Notes: a model not told the origin generated them from the sequence alone. A stretch of DNA of 64,000 nt from Methanosphaera sp. BMS (GCF_003268005.1 NZ_CP014213.1:1612001-1676000), one strand, 5' to 3'. Shown: positions 1 through 8,896, counted from the stretch's first letter. Made by a program: numbers and translations.

Positions 1-1423
1 CCAATAGCCCACGCCTTATTTTTTCCTGTTCTGATTTACTTTTATTTTTCATTGACTTAAATGCTTCGCTAGCCTCATCACCCTTATGTACCACTTTCAG
101 TTTATTATAATCCAATTCAGGGTCATTCGGATATAATGCGGGAAGTACATATTTAATTGAATATGAACCTTGCATTTGTCTTGTATAATAATTTCTCTTA
201 CTGAATGCTTTCATGAAGTCAACAATATTGCCGTTTATTCTTTCAAGTTCATCCTTCAAGTCAGGATACATTTCGGCTATTTCTTCATTTCTTTTTGCCT
301 CAAAGGATTTATTGTATACTATGACACTTCCATCTTCGGGCATGTCTCTTATCATATTCTCTGCAAAGTGTCTGATAAAGTCACTATCATCCACATCCGC
401 CAGAAACTCCCTGTGTTCCAGTGGTGCATTCTCATGAGTTATTATATGTAATGAGTATTGGAATGGCAGTTGTTGATATGGAGTTGTGCCTACAACCTCG
501 GGTATTGGAGTCATATACGATTCATAGTCAATAAAATATAATGGATATTTAAGGGAACTTAGAAGCTCTTTGATTGCATCCTTTTCTATTTTAGGCTCTT
601 TGTCATGGAGTTCATAGTCAATCTGTTCGAGGGATTTTTCATTTAAGTCCTCATCTTCCAAGTCCTCAAATGATATTTTTCCACTGTAATACTTTTCAAA
701 TTTGTCTTTCATTTGCATTCCTGCTACATCAAATATGTTTGGCTTTGGCAAATCTCTTGTACAGTACTCCCAGAATTCACAGGTATATGGATTGAAGCAA
801 TTTTCGGATATGTCCATATCCGGTTCGTTATCAGCGTCATGTTCATCCATGAATTCATTTATACGTATGATATTGTCTCTGATTTCATCCTGCTTTTGGC
901 GGACAATTTCGGTTATGTCACATATGTTGAATAACTTGTCAATTTCCAATTGACCATTACGTACATATTTCTTATTGATGTAGACAATGGCCACTTTCTT
1001 TACATTATAGCCCAGATTTGACAGTACATAATACTGATATGCCGCATCATCCAGATATATGTCCTTGACACCCGTGGAGCTTTTTACCTCATATATCTCC
1101 AGACCATCCTCGTCATTTTTCAGTATGTCAACGCTGCAGAAGTTATTGTCATATGTAAATGATGCTTCGGTGATGATTGGAGTTTTCTTATCCAAAAGTT
1201 CACGTGTCTTTTCTATCATGACTGTGAGATGTTTATTGTATTCAACGTCCCTGTATTCTCCAAATAATCCTTTAGCCAGTTCACCTACCTTTTTACCGTT
1301 TTCAAAAAGGACGGTGTTGTCAATTTCAGTGGCTGATTCCCTATTATATTTGTTTAACCATAATATTTTTTCACATTGTATACATTTGCAGTATCTTGAT
1401 TTTGATAGATATACCCTAGTCAT
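1..1423 (-). CDS. Cas4-like / DUF2779 two-domain nuclease (3' end cut by window edge)
   Basis: Translated from the minus strand; about 474 residues are visible and the C-terminus lies beyond the left edge. Residues 1-230 look like a Cas4/RecB-type PD-(D/E)XK nuclease: E48 in VGELAKG, D99, E112-V-K114 in YEVKSST, then Q130. Cysteines 12, 14 and 17 with 209, 215 and 221 could hold an iron-sulfur cluster, as in Cas4 and AddB. From about residue 295 a DUF2779-type RNase H-like exonuclease domain follows (YFIDYES with D299 and E301, YNKSFE at 370-375, D402). The start is ATG at 1423 behind GGAGTGAT. It is the last of three closely spaced minus-strand genes. Family known: DUF2779 proteins are uncharacterised. 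Inferred: a DNA or RNA repair or defence nuclease; substrate unknown. Confidence 0.75.
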   Translation of the reverse strand, partial: MTRVYLSKSRYCKCIQCEKILWLNKYNRESATEIDNTVLFENGKKVGELAKGLFGEYRDVEYNKHLTVMIEKTRELLDKKTPIITEASFTYDNNFCSVDILKNDEDGLEIYEVKSSTGVKDIYLDDAAYQYYVLSNLGYNVKKVAIVYINKKYVRNGQLEIDKLFNICDITEIVRQKQDEIRDNIIRINEFMDEHDADNEPDMDISENCFNPYTCEFWEYCTRDLPKPNIFDVAGMQMKDKFEKYYSGKISFEDLEDEDLNEKSLEQIDYELHDKEPKIEKDAIKELLSSLKYPLYFIDYESYMTPIPEVVGTTPYQQLPFQYSLHIITHENAPLEHREFLADVDDSDFIRHFAENMIRDMPEDGSVIVYNKSFEAKRNEEIAEMYPDLKDELERINGNIVDFMKAFSKRNYYTRQMQGSYSIKYVLPALYPNDPELDYNKLKVVHKGDEASEAFKSMKNKSKSEQEKIRRGLL

Positions 1424-1436
1424 AATAATCACTCCC

Positions 1437-1781
1437 TTATAAGTTATTTGCCCATTCAATCAGTTGTGGTTCTAATTGCCTCCATAACTCTTCTGTTTTT
1501 TTAATTATAACATATGATTCATCCTTATTTTTATTTGAAAGTTCATTAATTGAATCTGATAAATTATCCATGATAATAGTCAATTGAGGTGTTATGTCAG
1601 GCACTGCCCATAAAATATTATCATTTATCAAATCCAGCTTTTCAAATAATTCTTCGGGAATTGTTGATGATAAAAAACTGAATTCATCATTGTATATTTC
1701 TGTTATTTCCTCAAAGAGAATATTAACATCATTTAGTTTATCAAGGTATTCCTTTTTGAACTTTTCAACATAATTACTCAT
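1437..1781 (-). CDS. hypothetical acidic helical protein
   Basis: A 114-residue acidic, probably all-helical protein without cysteines or membrane segments. I do not recognise the family. ATG at 1781 was chosen over an in-frame ATG at 1799 because GGTGAG stands four bases before it. It ends 13 bases before the start of the Cas4-like/DUF2779 gene and lies about 80 bases downstream of the duplicated-domain gene, so the three are probably co-transcribed. Its small size and position beside a nuclease would suit an accessory or inhibitor protein, but nothing in the sequence proves this. Confidence 0.6.
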   Translation of the reverse strand: MSNYVEKFKKEYLDKLNDVNILFEEITEIYNDEFSFLSSTIPEELFEKLDLINDNILWAVPDITPQLTIIMDNLSDSINELSNKNKDESYVIIKKTEELWRQLEPQLIEWANNL

Positions 1782-1863
1782 TATACTCACCTTATACAAT
1801 ATCAGTTTATGATATTGATTTTGTTGGAAGTCGTTTAATTATTTGTCATTTTCTTTAGCCTAT

Positions 1864-2763
1864 TTAAATAAATTGAATATAGTTTTCGGCTACGTCTGCT
1901 GCGGGCCATTTCTTTTCATAGCATTCTTTGATAAAATCCATTGATTCTATTACCTCTTTTCTAGCACTTTCCTCCGTATAATAGGAAAAGCTTGCTTCAA
2001 TACATGCAATTACATCCTCCATGTATTCGTTGATATTCTCATAATCCTTAAACTTATAACAGCTTTCTAAGGTTTTTTCAATATCCTTTTGGTGACATAT
2101 ATGTGCATATCTTTCATCGGCATCATCGGCTGAGAGATATTTTTGAGCCTTTTTCTTGTCCCAGCCTGTCTTATGTTCTTTGATTATTTCCCATATCGTT
2201 TTGAATTCATCGAGTGATAGGGCGTTTGCATGATTTTCTTGAACATATTCACATATTTCATCTGTAGAGGTGTCATTGGTGTATTCTTCATGTTTAACAT
2301 TTACCAATAGCCACCCGGTGGGTGTTATGTCATTTAATGGGTCAAAGTTTTCATTTTCAAGATATGTTAGAAATTCATTGGATGGATTCTTCAATTCATC
2401 ATCTTTAACTAGAAAGCAGGAAGAACCCATGGATAAATATTTCATATCGCCGCCTTCAGGTTTTTTATTATTGTTTCTATGTTTTTTTAGTATGTTCCAT
2501 ATTGTCTTGAATTCATCTATGCCGAATTCGTTTTCGGGTACTTCATCGATGATTGTGAAGGCTGTTCTAACCCCACTTATCACGTGTCCGTAGCACATTG
2601 TTTCCACATTGACATATAAACTTTCCAAATGAGGCAAGTCAATCCATCTTGTATGTTTGAATCCTTCATCTTTAAGATATGTGAGTAAATTTTCGTTGGA
2701 TTTATAGTCAATTTGATTTACCATAAAACATGATGTTCCATCGAATATTTGTTTAGGGTCCAT
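1864..2763 (-). CDS. hypothetical protein with an internal tandem domain duplication
   Basis: A 299-residue acidic cytoplasmic protein, not recognised. Residues about 8-96 and 112-198 are two copies of one domain. Each starts with G[TS]SCF.V, continues to LTYL..E.F and VNV, and closes with DEFKTIW.I.K.H. The C-terminal 75 residues differ: helical, with several cysteines (YKFKDYENINEYMEDVI... then FIKECYEKKWPAADV). There is no signal peptide. The ATG at 2763 follows GAGGAGGATAAC, a strong ribosome site. It is the first gene of the minus-strand group leading to the nuclease at the left edge. Function unknown; the repeated unit may be a ligand- or protein-binding module. Confidence 0.65.
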   Translation of the reverse strand: MDPKQIFDGTSCFMVNQIDYKSNENLLTYLKDEGFKHTRWIDLPHLESLYVNVETMCYGHVISGVRTAFTIIDEVPENEFGIDEFKTIWNILKKHRNNNKKPEGGDMKYLSMGSSCFLVKDDELKNPSNEFLTYLENENFDPLNDITPTGWLLVNVKHEEYTNDTSTDEICEYVQENHANALSLDEFKTIWEIIKEHKTGWDKKKAQKYLSADDADERYAHICHQKDIEKTLESCYKFKDYENINEYMEDVIACIEASFSYYTEESARKEVIESMDFIKECYEKKWPAADVAENYIQFI

Positions 2764-3086
2764 TTTGTTATCCTCCTCGTTTGTTGAATTTTTTCATTAA
2801 ATATATTTTCACTTAGTACTAAACAATACTTTGACATATTTATTATTTATATTTTTCGTAATAATATGCCAAATATGTTAAAAAATATATGATTTGATGT
2901 AGATCATGTCAAACTTCTCATTAAATCACGGAAAACTAAACCCACAAACAAATCTTAAAATCAATATTTAATAAAAATAAAGGCCATATCAATTTAAATA
3001 TCTGAAATAATATGATGAATTTAAAATATTCCAAAAAGGGATAATTTAAAAAATAAGTGAAAAATGAAGGTTATTTAAAAAGATAA
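2764..3086. other. AT-rich spacer
   Basis: A 320-base AT-rich stretch between the unknown three-gene group and the end of cofG. It should hold the promoter of the minus-strand group in its left part. I see no gene, RNA or clear repeat. Confidence 0.5.
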
Positions 3087-4184
3087 TCATAATATGTTAT
3101 TTCTTTTCTTAATTTTTCCTGCCACATCCAGTACATCCTGTGACAGGTAGCTGTCGTTAATATACTTATCATAGACGGGCAGCCTTTCTTTTAGATTGTA
3201 GCCTATAGAGCCAAGCTGTCTTTTCAGGTTACTTACACTTGGCCATGGAAGCTCCGGATTTATGTAATCGCTTGTTAATGGTGATATTCCACCAAAGTCA
3301 TCTGCCCCTGCAATAGCAAATAGGCTGACAAGATTGATGTTTAAATTTGGTGGTATCTGTATGCTGACATCCTCAAAAAGTAATGATGCCAAGACCGTTA
3401 GCTTAATCAAATCGGTAACGGGTACTTCCGGATAATCTGCCATTGGCGTGTTTATCTTAGGCTTGAAGTTTTGTATTATTATCTCCTGGATGTGATTATA
3501 TTTTTCATGTAACCTTTTTATCTCAAATAGGGTATCCACCCAGTCTGTGGGACTTTCACCTATGCCCACCAGCATACCCGTCGTAAATGGTATCTGTTGT
3601 TTGCCTGCATCCTCTATAAATTTTATTCTCTTTGAAGGATCCTTTGTCGGACTGTCCTTGTGGACTATCGTCTTGAGAAGACTCTTATTTGTAGTCTCGA
3701 GCATCAGCCCCATTGATGCGTTGACATCCGAGAGATATCTCAAGTCCTTTCTTGTGATTATGCCCATATTTGTATGCGGCAATATTTCATATTCATCCAA
3801 TGCTATTTTAGAGAGGTGATGAACGTATTCCACCATCGAATTGAAGGAGTATTCATCCAACCTTTCCTTGACGACGTCCACTTCATCGGCGGATTCACCG
3901 AATGTGAATAGTGCCTCACTGCATTTATATTCATTTGCAGTTTCAAGTATTCTTCTTACCTCATTCTCGTTCATCAATAAGTTAACGCTTTCTTCGGGTG
4001 ATTCTTTGAAGTTGCAGTAACCACAGCTATTTCGGCAGATATGGGTAAGGGGCAAAAATACGTTTTTTGAGTATGTTAAATCCTTTTGTCTGTTTTGATT
4101 GATTTGTTTAATACAATCAATAAATGTCGTCATGTCCCCATTTAACAACATATTTGCATCCTGTTTTGTGATTATTTCCATCAT
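3087..4184 (-). CDS. cofG: 7,8-didemethyl-8-hydroxy-5-deazariboflavin synthase subunit CofG
   Basis: A radical SAM enzyme of 365 residues that, with CofH, builds the deazaflavin Fo from tyrosine and the ribityl-aminouracil intermediate, giving coenzyme F420. Cysteines 50, 54 and 57 (CRNSCGYC) form the CX3CX2C cluster motif of the family, and the following FKESPEES and LFTFGESADE stretches are typical of CofG rather than CofH. The length is normal. The first ATG at 4184 follows GGTGG by four bases; a second ATG is adjacent. It is the last gene of mptA, DUF2120-like, cofG, so methanopterin and F420 synthesis are probably transcribed together. F420 is the main hydride carrier of methanogenesis. 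Confidence 0.95.
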   Translation of the reverse strand: MMEIITKQDANMLLNGDMTTFIDCIKQINQNRQKDLTYSKNVFLPLTHICRNSCGYCNFKESPEESVNLLMNENEVRRILETANEYKCSEALFTFGESADEVDVVKERLDEYSFNSMVEYVHHLSKIALDEYEILPHTNMGIITRKDLRYLSDVNASMGLMLETTNKSLLKTIVHKDSPTKDPSKRIKFIEDAGKQQIPFTTGMLVGIGESPTDWVDTLFEIKRLHEKYNHIQEIIIQNFKPKINTPMADYPEVPVTDLIKLTVLASLLFEDVSIQIPPNLNINLVSLFAIAGADDFGGISPLTSDYINPELPWPSVSNLKRQLGSIGYNLKERLPVYDKYINDSYLSQDVLDVAGKIKKRNNIL

Positions 4185-4229
4185 AAAACCACCATTTGAG
4201 AGTATTTTCCTAAAAATATATGTTATTGT

Positions 4230-4685
4230 TTAGTCATCATCTTCAGGATCAAGTTTTATTACTGCTGATTCTACAAACATTGGCCAGTATTCTGATTTGT
4301 CAAACCATACCATTACATATACCACTATGTCGGAATCCATCTCACCAATCATGTACTCTGCAACACATCCGGTCATCTCGAAGGACATTTTCATCCTTTC
4401 CAGACCGCTGATACCGGCTGATTCATCGTATACTTCGGCTACTTTTCTTAATTTTTTATCTGCCCTGTCGGTGAATTTTTTTGCCTTTTGACTTGACAGG
4501 TAGACTCTTCTAATGTTGAGGTGTTCGAATAATTCCTCGAGTTTAGGAATGATCTCATCCTGTTTTAGTTTATCGTGGGTTTTACCCTTGATTATCATTG
4601 CTTCGGTGTTATGCAGTACAGGTTTTGATCCTTTGAAAACTCCGAGATATTCCATTATTTGTCTTGATACTTCTATTACTTCCAT
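4230..4685 (-). CDS. DUF2120-like archaeal protein
   Basis: A 151-residue acidic protein without a signal peptide, ending in DPEDDD. The overall pattern (VSRQIMEYL... then MSFEMTGCVAEYM and WFDKSEYWPMF) resembles the methanogen family DUF2120, which has no assigned function; this assignment is from memory and not certain. It starts one base after the stop of mptA and precedes cofG by about 45 bases, so it is very likely in the same transcript. The setting suggests a link to pterin or deazaflavin cofactor synthesis. Nothing in the sequence identifies an active site. Confidence 0.75.
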   Translation of the reverse strand: MEVIEVSRQIMEYLGVFKGSKPVLHNTEAMIIKGKTHDKLKQDEIIPKLEELFEHLNIRRVYLSSQKAKKFTDRADKKLRKVAEVYDESAGISGLERMKMSFEMTGCVAEYMIGEMDSDIVVYVMVWFDKSEYWPMFVESAVIKLDPEDDD

Positions 4686-4686
4686 T

Positions 4687-5634
4687 TTAATTTCTCCAAT
4701 TTGTTTCTTCTCTTAATTGTCCTAGTGAAGCATTTTTTTGAGCAAATGCATTGTGTTGATGTATACTTTCCTCATTTACCTGTTTTATTGTGACGAATGA
4801 ATTGTCCGGCAGTTGAGGATATTTTTCAAGCAATCCTGCAACCATGTTTCTTACACAGTCTTCAACAAATACGGGATTTTTATGTGCATTTGTAACTATC
4901 TTGTTTTCATCCGGTCTTTTTAGCAGTTCACATACTGGAGAGCTCATGGAGTTTTGTATGATTTCTATCAGATCATCCACGTTTACGTCCTGGTTTTCGG
5001 ATACTTCAAGCAGTATTGTTCCAATTCCTCTTTGGTTATGTGAGGCAAATGTTACTGATTCTATTACCCGTTGGGTGGTTTCTTCATCAAGAAATTCCAG
5101 CAGTTTACTTTTTGATTCCTTGATGACTGATTCCTGTGCACATGGACATACTGTCATTCCTACAACTTCTGCTCCTATCATCTTCTTTACCGATATTGTG
5201 CCGTCATCGTTTTTGACTGCTGTTGCCCTTGCTATTATCTGTGTTGTTTCCTGTGTTTTCTTATGTGTGACGGGAGATAACTTGTTTACTATGTATTCTC
5301 CACGTGCCTCTGTTTCTGCCTGTTTGGCATATTCATGTTTTTCAAGTAGTTTTTTTACCAGGTTTGCACATAATGTTTCTATGTGGATTTCTGATTCGTT
5401 TACTGCTTCATCGATTATCTCAGATATTGCTTCGGGATTTCTTGACATGTGCACTCCTTTTTGGGTACTTGGCAAGTCGACAAATGCATCAAAAGTAGGC
5501 AGTAGGATAATCGGTCTTTTGTCTTCACGTTTTATTTTTAATAGTTTCTTTACTCCCGTTACTCCAACTTTGGTTAGTGATATGGGTGTTTCGGGTGTTT
5601 TATCTTGTGTATCCGGAAATTCACATATGCTCAT
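4687..5634 (-). CDS. mptA: GTP cyclohydrolase IV (MptA)
   Basis: First committed enzyme of methanopterin synthesis: an Fe(II)-dependent GTP cyclohydrolase giving 7,8-dihydroneopterin 2',3'-cyclic phosphate. The 315-residue length, the KGVHMSRNPEAI segment near residue 60, the IHIETLCANL helix and the GMTVCPCAQE motif near residue 160 are characteristic of the MptA/FolE2 family. It is the first gene of a probable three-gene unit with the DUF2120-like gene and cofG. A 310-base AT-rich spacer upstream separates it from the lrp gene and should carry its promoter. Confidence 0.95.
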   Translation of the reverse strand: MSICEFPDTQDKTPETPISLTKVGVTGVKKLLKIKREDKRPIILLPTFDAFVDLPSTQKGVHMSRNPEAISEIIDEAVNESEIHIETLCANLVKKLLEKHEYAKQAETEARGEYIVNKLSPVTHKKTQETTQIIARATAVKNDDGTISVKKMIGAEVVGMTVCPCAQESVIKESKSKLLEFLDEETTQRVIESVTFASHNQRGIGTILLEVSENQDVNVDDLIEIIQNSMSSPVCELLKRPDENKIVTNAHKNPVFVEDCVRNMVAGLLEKYPQLPDNSFVTIKQVNEESIHQHNAFAQKNASLGQLREETNWRN

Positions 5635-5945
5635 TTTATTGCTCCTTTGGAATTTTTTTATAACATATTAATATTTTATTCTTTTATTGTTTTTTGTTGT
5701 AGTTTATTTTATTCATGTTATATTTTTGTGACTGGAAATACTAATAATTTAGATGTGAAAATTTATTGATTAATTATAAAATGTAACAATTGGAAAAATG
5801 TTGTATGAAAATTTGGAAAAAATAGCTTTGTTTGGAAAAAAACGTTATGAATAATAGATTGTTCCAATCTATTAAACATATAACATTTTTTTTATTGTAG
5901 AATAATAATTTAATGTCATATATAATAATTGAAGAAGTTTATCAA
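5635..5945. other. AT-rich spacer with one hairpin
   Basis: Spacer between mptA and the end of the Lrp gene. Besides the hairpin at 5852-5874 I see only AT-rich sequence and the presumed mptA promoter in the left part. Confidence 0.5.
5852..5874 (-). terminator. hairpin terminator of the Lrp gene
   Basis: A perfect 10-base inverted repeat (TAATAGATTG and its complement) with a 3-base loop. It lies 72 bases beyond the lrp stop. Read on the minus strand it is followed by CATAACG and a seven-T run, which fits a stem-plus-U-tract terminator. A longer T run also exists on the opposite side, so it could act in both directions. Confidence 0.6.
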
Positions 5946-6446
5946 CTAATCCACTACAATCATAGATGAGTTTAACTCTTCTTTTATTATGTTTAATACT
6001 GTTTGTGTATATGTTTTAATTACTGGTTCTTCTTTTAGCAGTAATTTAATAAAATCATTTAATTCAAAGGTATCCCTGAATTTAGCTATTAATATTGCAT
6101 CAAATTGACCAGTTACATCATAGACAGCAAGTAAATTATTTTTAAATGGTTTTTTATCAACCAGATAGGTTATTGTTCCTCCTTGAAGTTCTAAACCGAT
6201 TATGGCTGTTAAGTTGTAACCTAGTTTTTCATGATCGACTATAGGAACAAATTTGTTTATTATTCCTGATTTTGTTAATTTATCAACTCTGTTATGAACT
6301 GTTCCTACAGATACCCCTAATTCTCTTGAGATTTTTCTGTATGATTTTCGTCCATCTACCGTTAATAAATCCAATATTTTCTTATCCAACTCGTCCATAG
6401 AAACTATTTGACTATTTTGAGTTGTATTTTCTTCATTTTGACTCAT
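5946..6446 (-). CDS. Lrp/AsnC-family transcriptional regulator
   Basis: A 166-residue regulator. Residues about 17-65 form the winged helix-turn-helix (LDKKILDLLTVDGRKSYRKI, then GVSVGTVHNRVDKL); the rest is the AsnC ligand-binding and oligomerisation domain with GYNLTAIIGLEL and VTGQFDAILIAKF. Such proteins sense amino acids or other small molecules and often bind their own promoter. I chose ATG at 6446 because GGTGAT lies just before it; an upstream ATG at 6461 has no such site. It is a single gene, with a hairpin terminator downstream and a 440-base AT-rich region upstream. Target genes cannot be read from the sequence. Confidence 0.88.
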   Translation of the reverse strand: MSQNEENTTQNSQIVSMDELDKKILDLLTVDGRKSYRKISRELGVSVGTVHNRVDKLTKSGIINKFVPIVDHEKLGYNLTAIIGLELQGGTITYLVDKKPFKNNLLAVYDVTGQFDAILIAKFRDTFELNDFIKLLLKEEPVIKTYTQTVLNIIKEELNSSMIVVD

Positions 6447-6884
6447 AATATCACCATACATTATTTTTTTATGAAAAAAATTACTGAAATTATTAAGATA
6501 TACATAATACTTTAATAATCACCATATATAAACCTTTTGAAAATCACCATTATTATAATATAATTTCTAGAAATAATAATCACATTAGATAAAATTTAAT
6601 GAAATTATATTTATTTTTTTTATGTAAATTATGAAAATAACACAAACCAAATAATACAATAGCCCATTTGGACATTTACCAAAAATGAATTATACCTATT
6701 TAAACTAAAAAATAATAAGTTTTATAAATATATCAAAATACAACAATCCATTTTTTTATGGTACATGATTATCACAATTAATATCAATAATACCAAAAAA
6801 ATATACACAAATTAATAATACTAATAAATATAAAAATAGTAAATAATTAAGTAAAAACACATAAGTTAAAATACAGGTGAAATA
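6447..6884. promoter_or_regulatory. divergent AT-rich promoter region
   Basis: About 440 bases between two divergent genes, strongly AT-rich, without an ORF of convincing composition. AATATAAAAA at 6827-6836 is a reasonable TATA box for the plus-strand secreted protein starting at 6885. No strong palindrome was seen. Confidence 0.4.
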
Positions 6885-7577
6885 ATGAAATGGTATGTAT
6901 CTTTCATAATTGTAATTTTTTTACTTATAGGAATCGTTTATTTAGCTTCATCAGGAGCATCCGATGATGTGGAGCCATTAGGCAGATTAGCATTCGTTAA
7001 AATAGCCAACCCTGACATGTACCCGGAACATGTTCATGCTAATTTACTTGCCCAATATGCCGAAGAAAGAAACTCCAAATGTGCAATAGTACTTCATTAT
7101 GCCGGAAGCTCAAACTATAGAAATTTCATGAATGGAAAAGTCTACATTATTGAAATGGCATTCATGGATACAGCCGGTGCTCAGGTAAACATTGACTGGA
7201 ATCAAGTATTGGACTATGGAATCAACGGAGTGCCGGACGACAAATGGAATTACAAGGTTGATGGAGAAATATTTGATAACTTCGATGATGCCTGGGCCAG
7301 AGTAATGGAATTTGCTAAAGGCCAAGGACAGGAAGGTCCCGTCCCTATGGTATGGCATGGAACTGTAAGACAGGGAAGCATATTCATAAATCCTGGTTGT
7401 GGATTCCCATTATATTACCAGGTATGTTGCAAGCAATATGGACATATCGGCGGTATATTACATGCTGCTACCGGTTCAATATTCCCCTACTTCAACAACC
7501 CATACAGATCATATGAAATCCAACATGCATCAGAATTACAATATTACTACACGCACAACATGTTAGATTATGAATAG
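6885..7577 (+). CDS. membrane-anchored or secreted protein of unknown function
   Basis: A 230-residue protein. Residues 3-23 are a hydrophobic helix after one lysine, so it is either a signal peptide or an N-terminal anchor; the rest is soluble and probably extracellular. The body is rich in Tyr, Trp and His, with a cysteine-containing stretch NPGCGFPLYYQVCCKQYGHIGG near residues 169-190 and HIG/HAATG histidines that could bind a metal. I do not recognise the family. AGGTGAAATA precedes the ATG. It stands alone, followed by a hairpin and a tandem repeat. Confidence 0.7.
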   Translation: MKWYVSFIIVIFLLIGIVYLASSGASDDVEPLGRLAFVKIANPDMYPEHVHANLLAQYAEERNSKCAIVLHYAGSSNYRNFMNGKVYIIEMAFMDTAGAQVNIDWNQVLDYGINGVPDDKWNYKVDGEIFDNFDDAWARVMEFAKGQGQEGPVPMVWHGTVRQGSIFINPGCGFPLYYQVCCKQYGHIGGILHAATGSIFPYFNNPYRSYEIQHASELQYYYTHNMLDYE

Positions 7578-7609
7578 TAGTATACTACTACTATCAACAT
7601 TTTTTTTTA
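7574..7609 (+). terminator. stem-loop and T-tract after the secreted protein gene
   Basis: ATAGTAGT and ACTACTAT form an 8-base stem with a 5-base loop, beginning at the stop codon, followed by CAACA and nine Ts. The centre also contains a 16-base perfect palindrome (7575-7590). It fits a transcription terminator. Confidence 0.6.
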
Positions 7610-7718
7610 TAATTTTAAAAATATTCATATACAACTTTTAAAAATATTCATATACAACTTTTAAAAATAACAATATACAACTTTTAAAAATAACAATATA
7701 AAAATTTTAAAAAAAGAG
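7605..7718. repeat. 23-bp tandem repeat
   Basis: Three clean copies of a 23-base unit beginning TATACAACTTTTAAAAATA (from 7628, 7651 and 7674), with degenerate copies on both sides (7605-7627 and from 7697). Copies one and two differ only in the last few bases. It lies between two convergent genes. It may be slippage of AT-rich spacer DNA; no function can be read. Confidence 0.8.
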
Positions 7719-7741
7719 TTTGAATAATAACCATTAAATTA

Positions 7742-8896
7742 TTATCCATTTTTAACATCCTGAATTACTGATTTTAACTCATCCAGCGGCATATCTGTTC
7801 TCATACCTGTTAACTTAAAATGGGTTCTTGATATGGAATAACCCCTACTTCTAATCTCATCAATAACCTCATTCATCTTTGGAGCACTTATTTTTAGTTT
7901 TTTACATAACTTATGAATATCATAGAAAGTGATTGGACCTTCAGATTCATTGAGACACTTCTCAAACAGCTCAAGTAACTTATCCTTTGTATTAAGTTCC
8001 AGTGTATCGGCCATTTCAATCATTTTAGAGATAAATTCCCTATTGGATATATGACCCAACCATAATGGACCGGCTATATCAAACTTATGTCCGCATTCGG
8101 GACAGCATTTATCCATTGCAGGTGCATATCCATGATAGGTCTTACGGTATAGGCAATTAGGACAATGAGATATAAAACCGATATTGTCCAATGACTTATT
8201 TGTACTTTTGCCTCCACGACTTACCGTTGCATATATTCTCATGTAATGCTCGGTACTATGTGAAAACAGCACATTCAAATACTTCTGATTAACGGCCAAA
8301 TTACGTGCTATAGCCGCTATCAGTATACGTATACCATTTTCATGACAATACTCCGTTTTTTGAGGTTCCGCTCCATACTTTCTAAGGCACGGATCATGAT
8401 ATGTGCCACATAATGCGGAGGTATCGGTTGCACTTATGCATATCAGTCCACCCGGACGAATATTTGCACTTGTTGCCTGTAGAAACATCGCGGGCGTTCC
8501 GAACGGATCTATATCAACCACGTCAAATAAGCCCTTATTTGATTGCAGCAAGATGTTGGCATCCGTTTTATATACTTCAACGTTGTCAACATCATTCAAC
8601 TCGACGTTCTTTTTAATCTGTTCTATAGCCAGAGGATTTACATCACATATGGCTATTGAGTCCACGCCATCTATTTCCTTCGAGTATCTTACCCCACGTA
8701 TACCCGTTCCACCAAACGCGTCACATATAGTAATGTCATGGTCCAACTGTTTTCTGTACTGATTTATCACTACAACAGATATGTCCCTGTTTAATTCCAT
8801 AACCGGATTGTAAAATACCGGTGCCTCAGATGATACCTTCTCAAAATTAGGTACTTGAATCTTTACTAATCCTTCCTCAACAAAATGTGTCTCCAT
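7742..8896 (-). CDS. trm1: tRNA (guanine26-N2)-dimethyltransferase Trm1
   Basis: Methylates G26 of tRNA with S-adenosylmethionine. The 384-residue product has the Trm1 N-terminal FYNPVMELNRDISV, the SAM motif ICDAFGGTGIRGVRYS, the catalytic DIDPFGTPAMFLQ and a C-terminal zinc site (CPNC... and CCPECGHKF). ATG at 8896 was chosen because the protein then begins METHFVEEGLVKIQVP as in the family, and GGGGTAGATTT precedes it. The frame stays open for 75 more codons upstream, but that part is hydrophobic, lacks a ribosome site and does not belong to the family. Likely a single gene. Confidence 0.95.
   Translation of the reverse strand: METHFVEEGLVKIQVPNFEKVSSEAPVFYNPVMELNRDISVVVINQYRKQLDHDITICDAFGGTGIRGVRYSKEIDGVDSIAICDVNPLAIEQIKKNVELNDVDNVEVYKTDANILLQSNKGLFDVVDIDPFGTPAMFLQATSANIRPGGLICISATDTSALCGTYHDPCLRKYGAEPQKTEYCHENGIRILIAAIARNLAVNQKYLNVLFSHSTEHYMRIYATVSRGGKSTNKSLDNIGFISHCPNCLYRKTYHGYAPAMDKCCPECGHKFDIAGPLWLGHISNREFISKMIEMADTLELNTKDKLLELFEKCLNESEGPITFYDIHKLCKKLKISAPKMNEVIDEIRSRGYSISRTHFKLTGMRTDMPLDELKSVIQDVKNG

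Noticed and set aside
170-1442. Several 70-127 residue plus-strand ORFs
   Set aside because: All are shadows of the minus-strand Cas4-like/DUF2779 gene.
7605-7718. CRISPR array
   Set aside because: Units are directly adjacent without unique spacers, and no cas genes are nearby.
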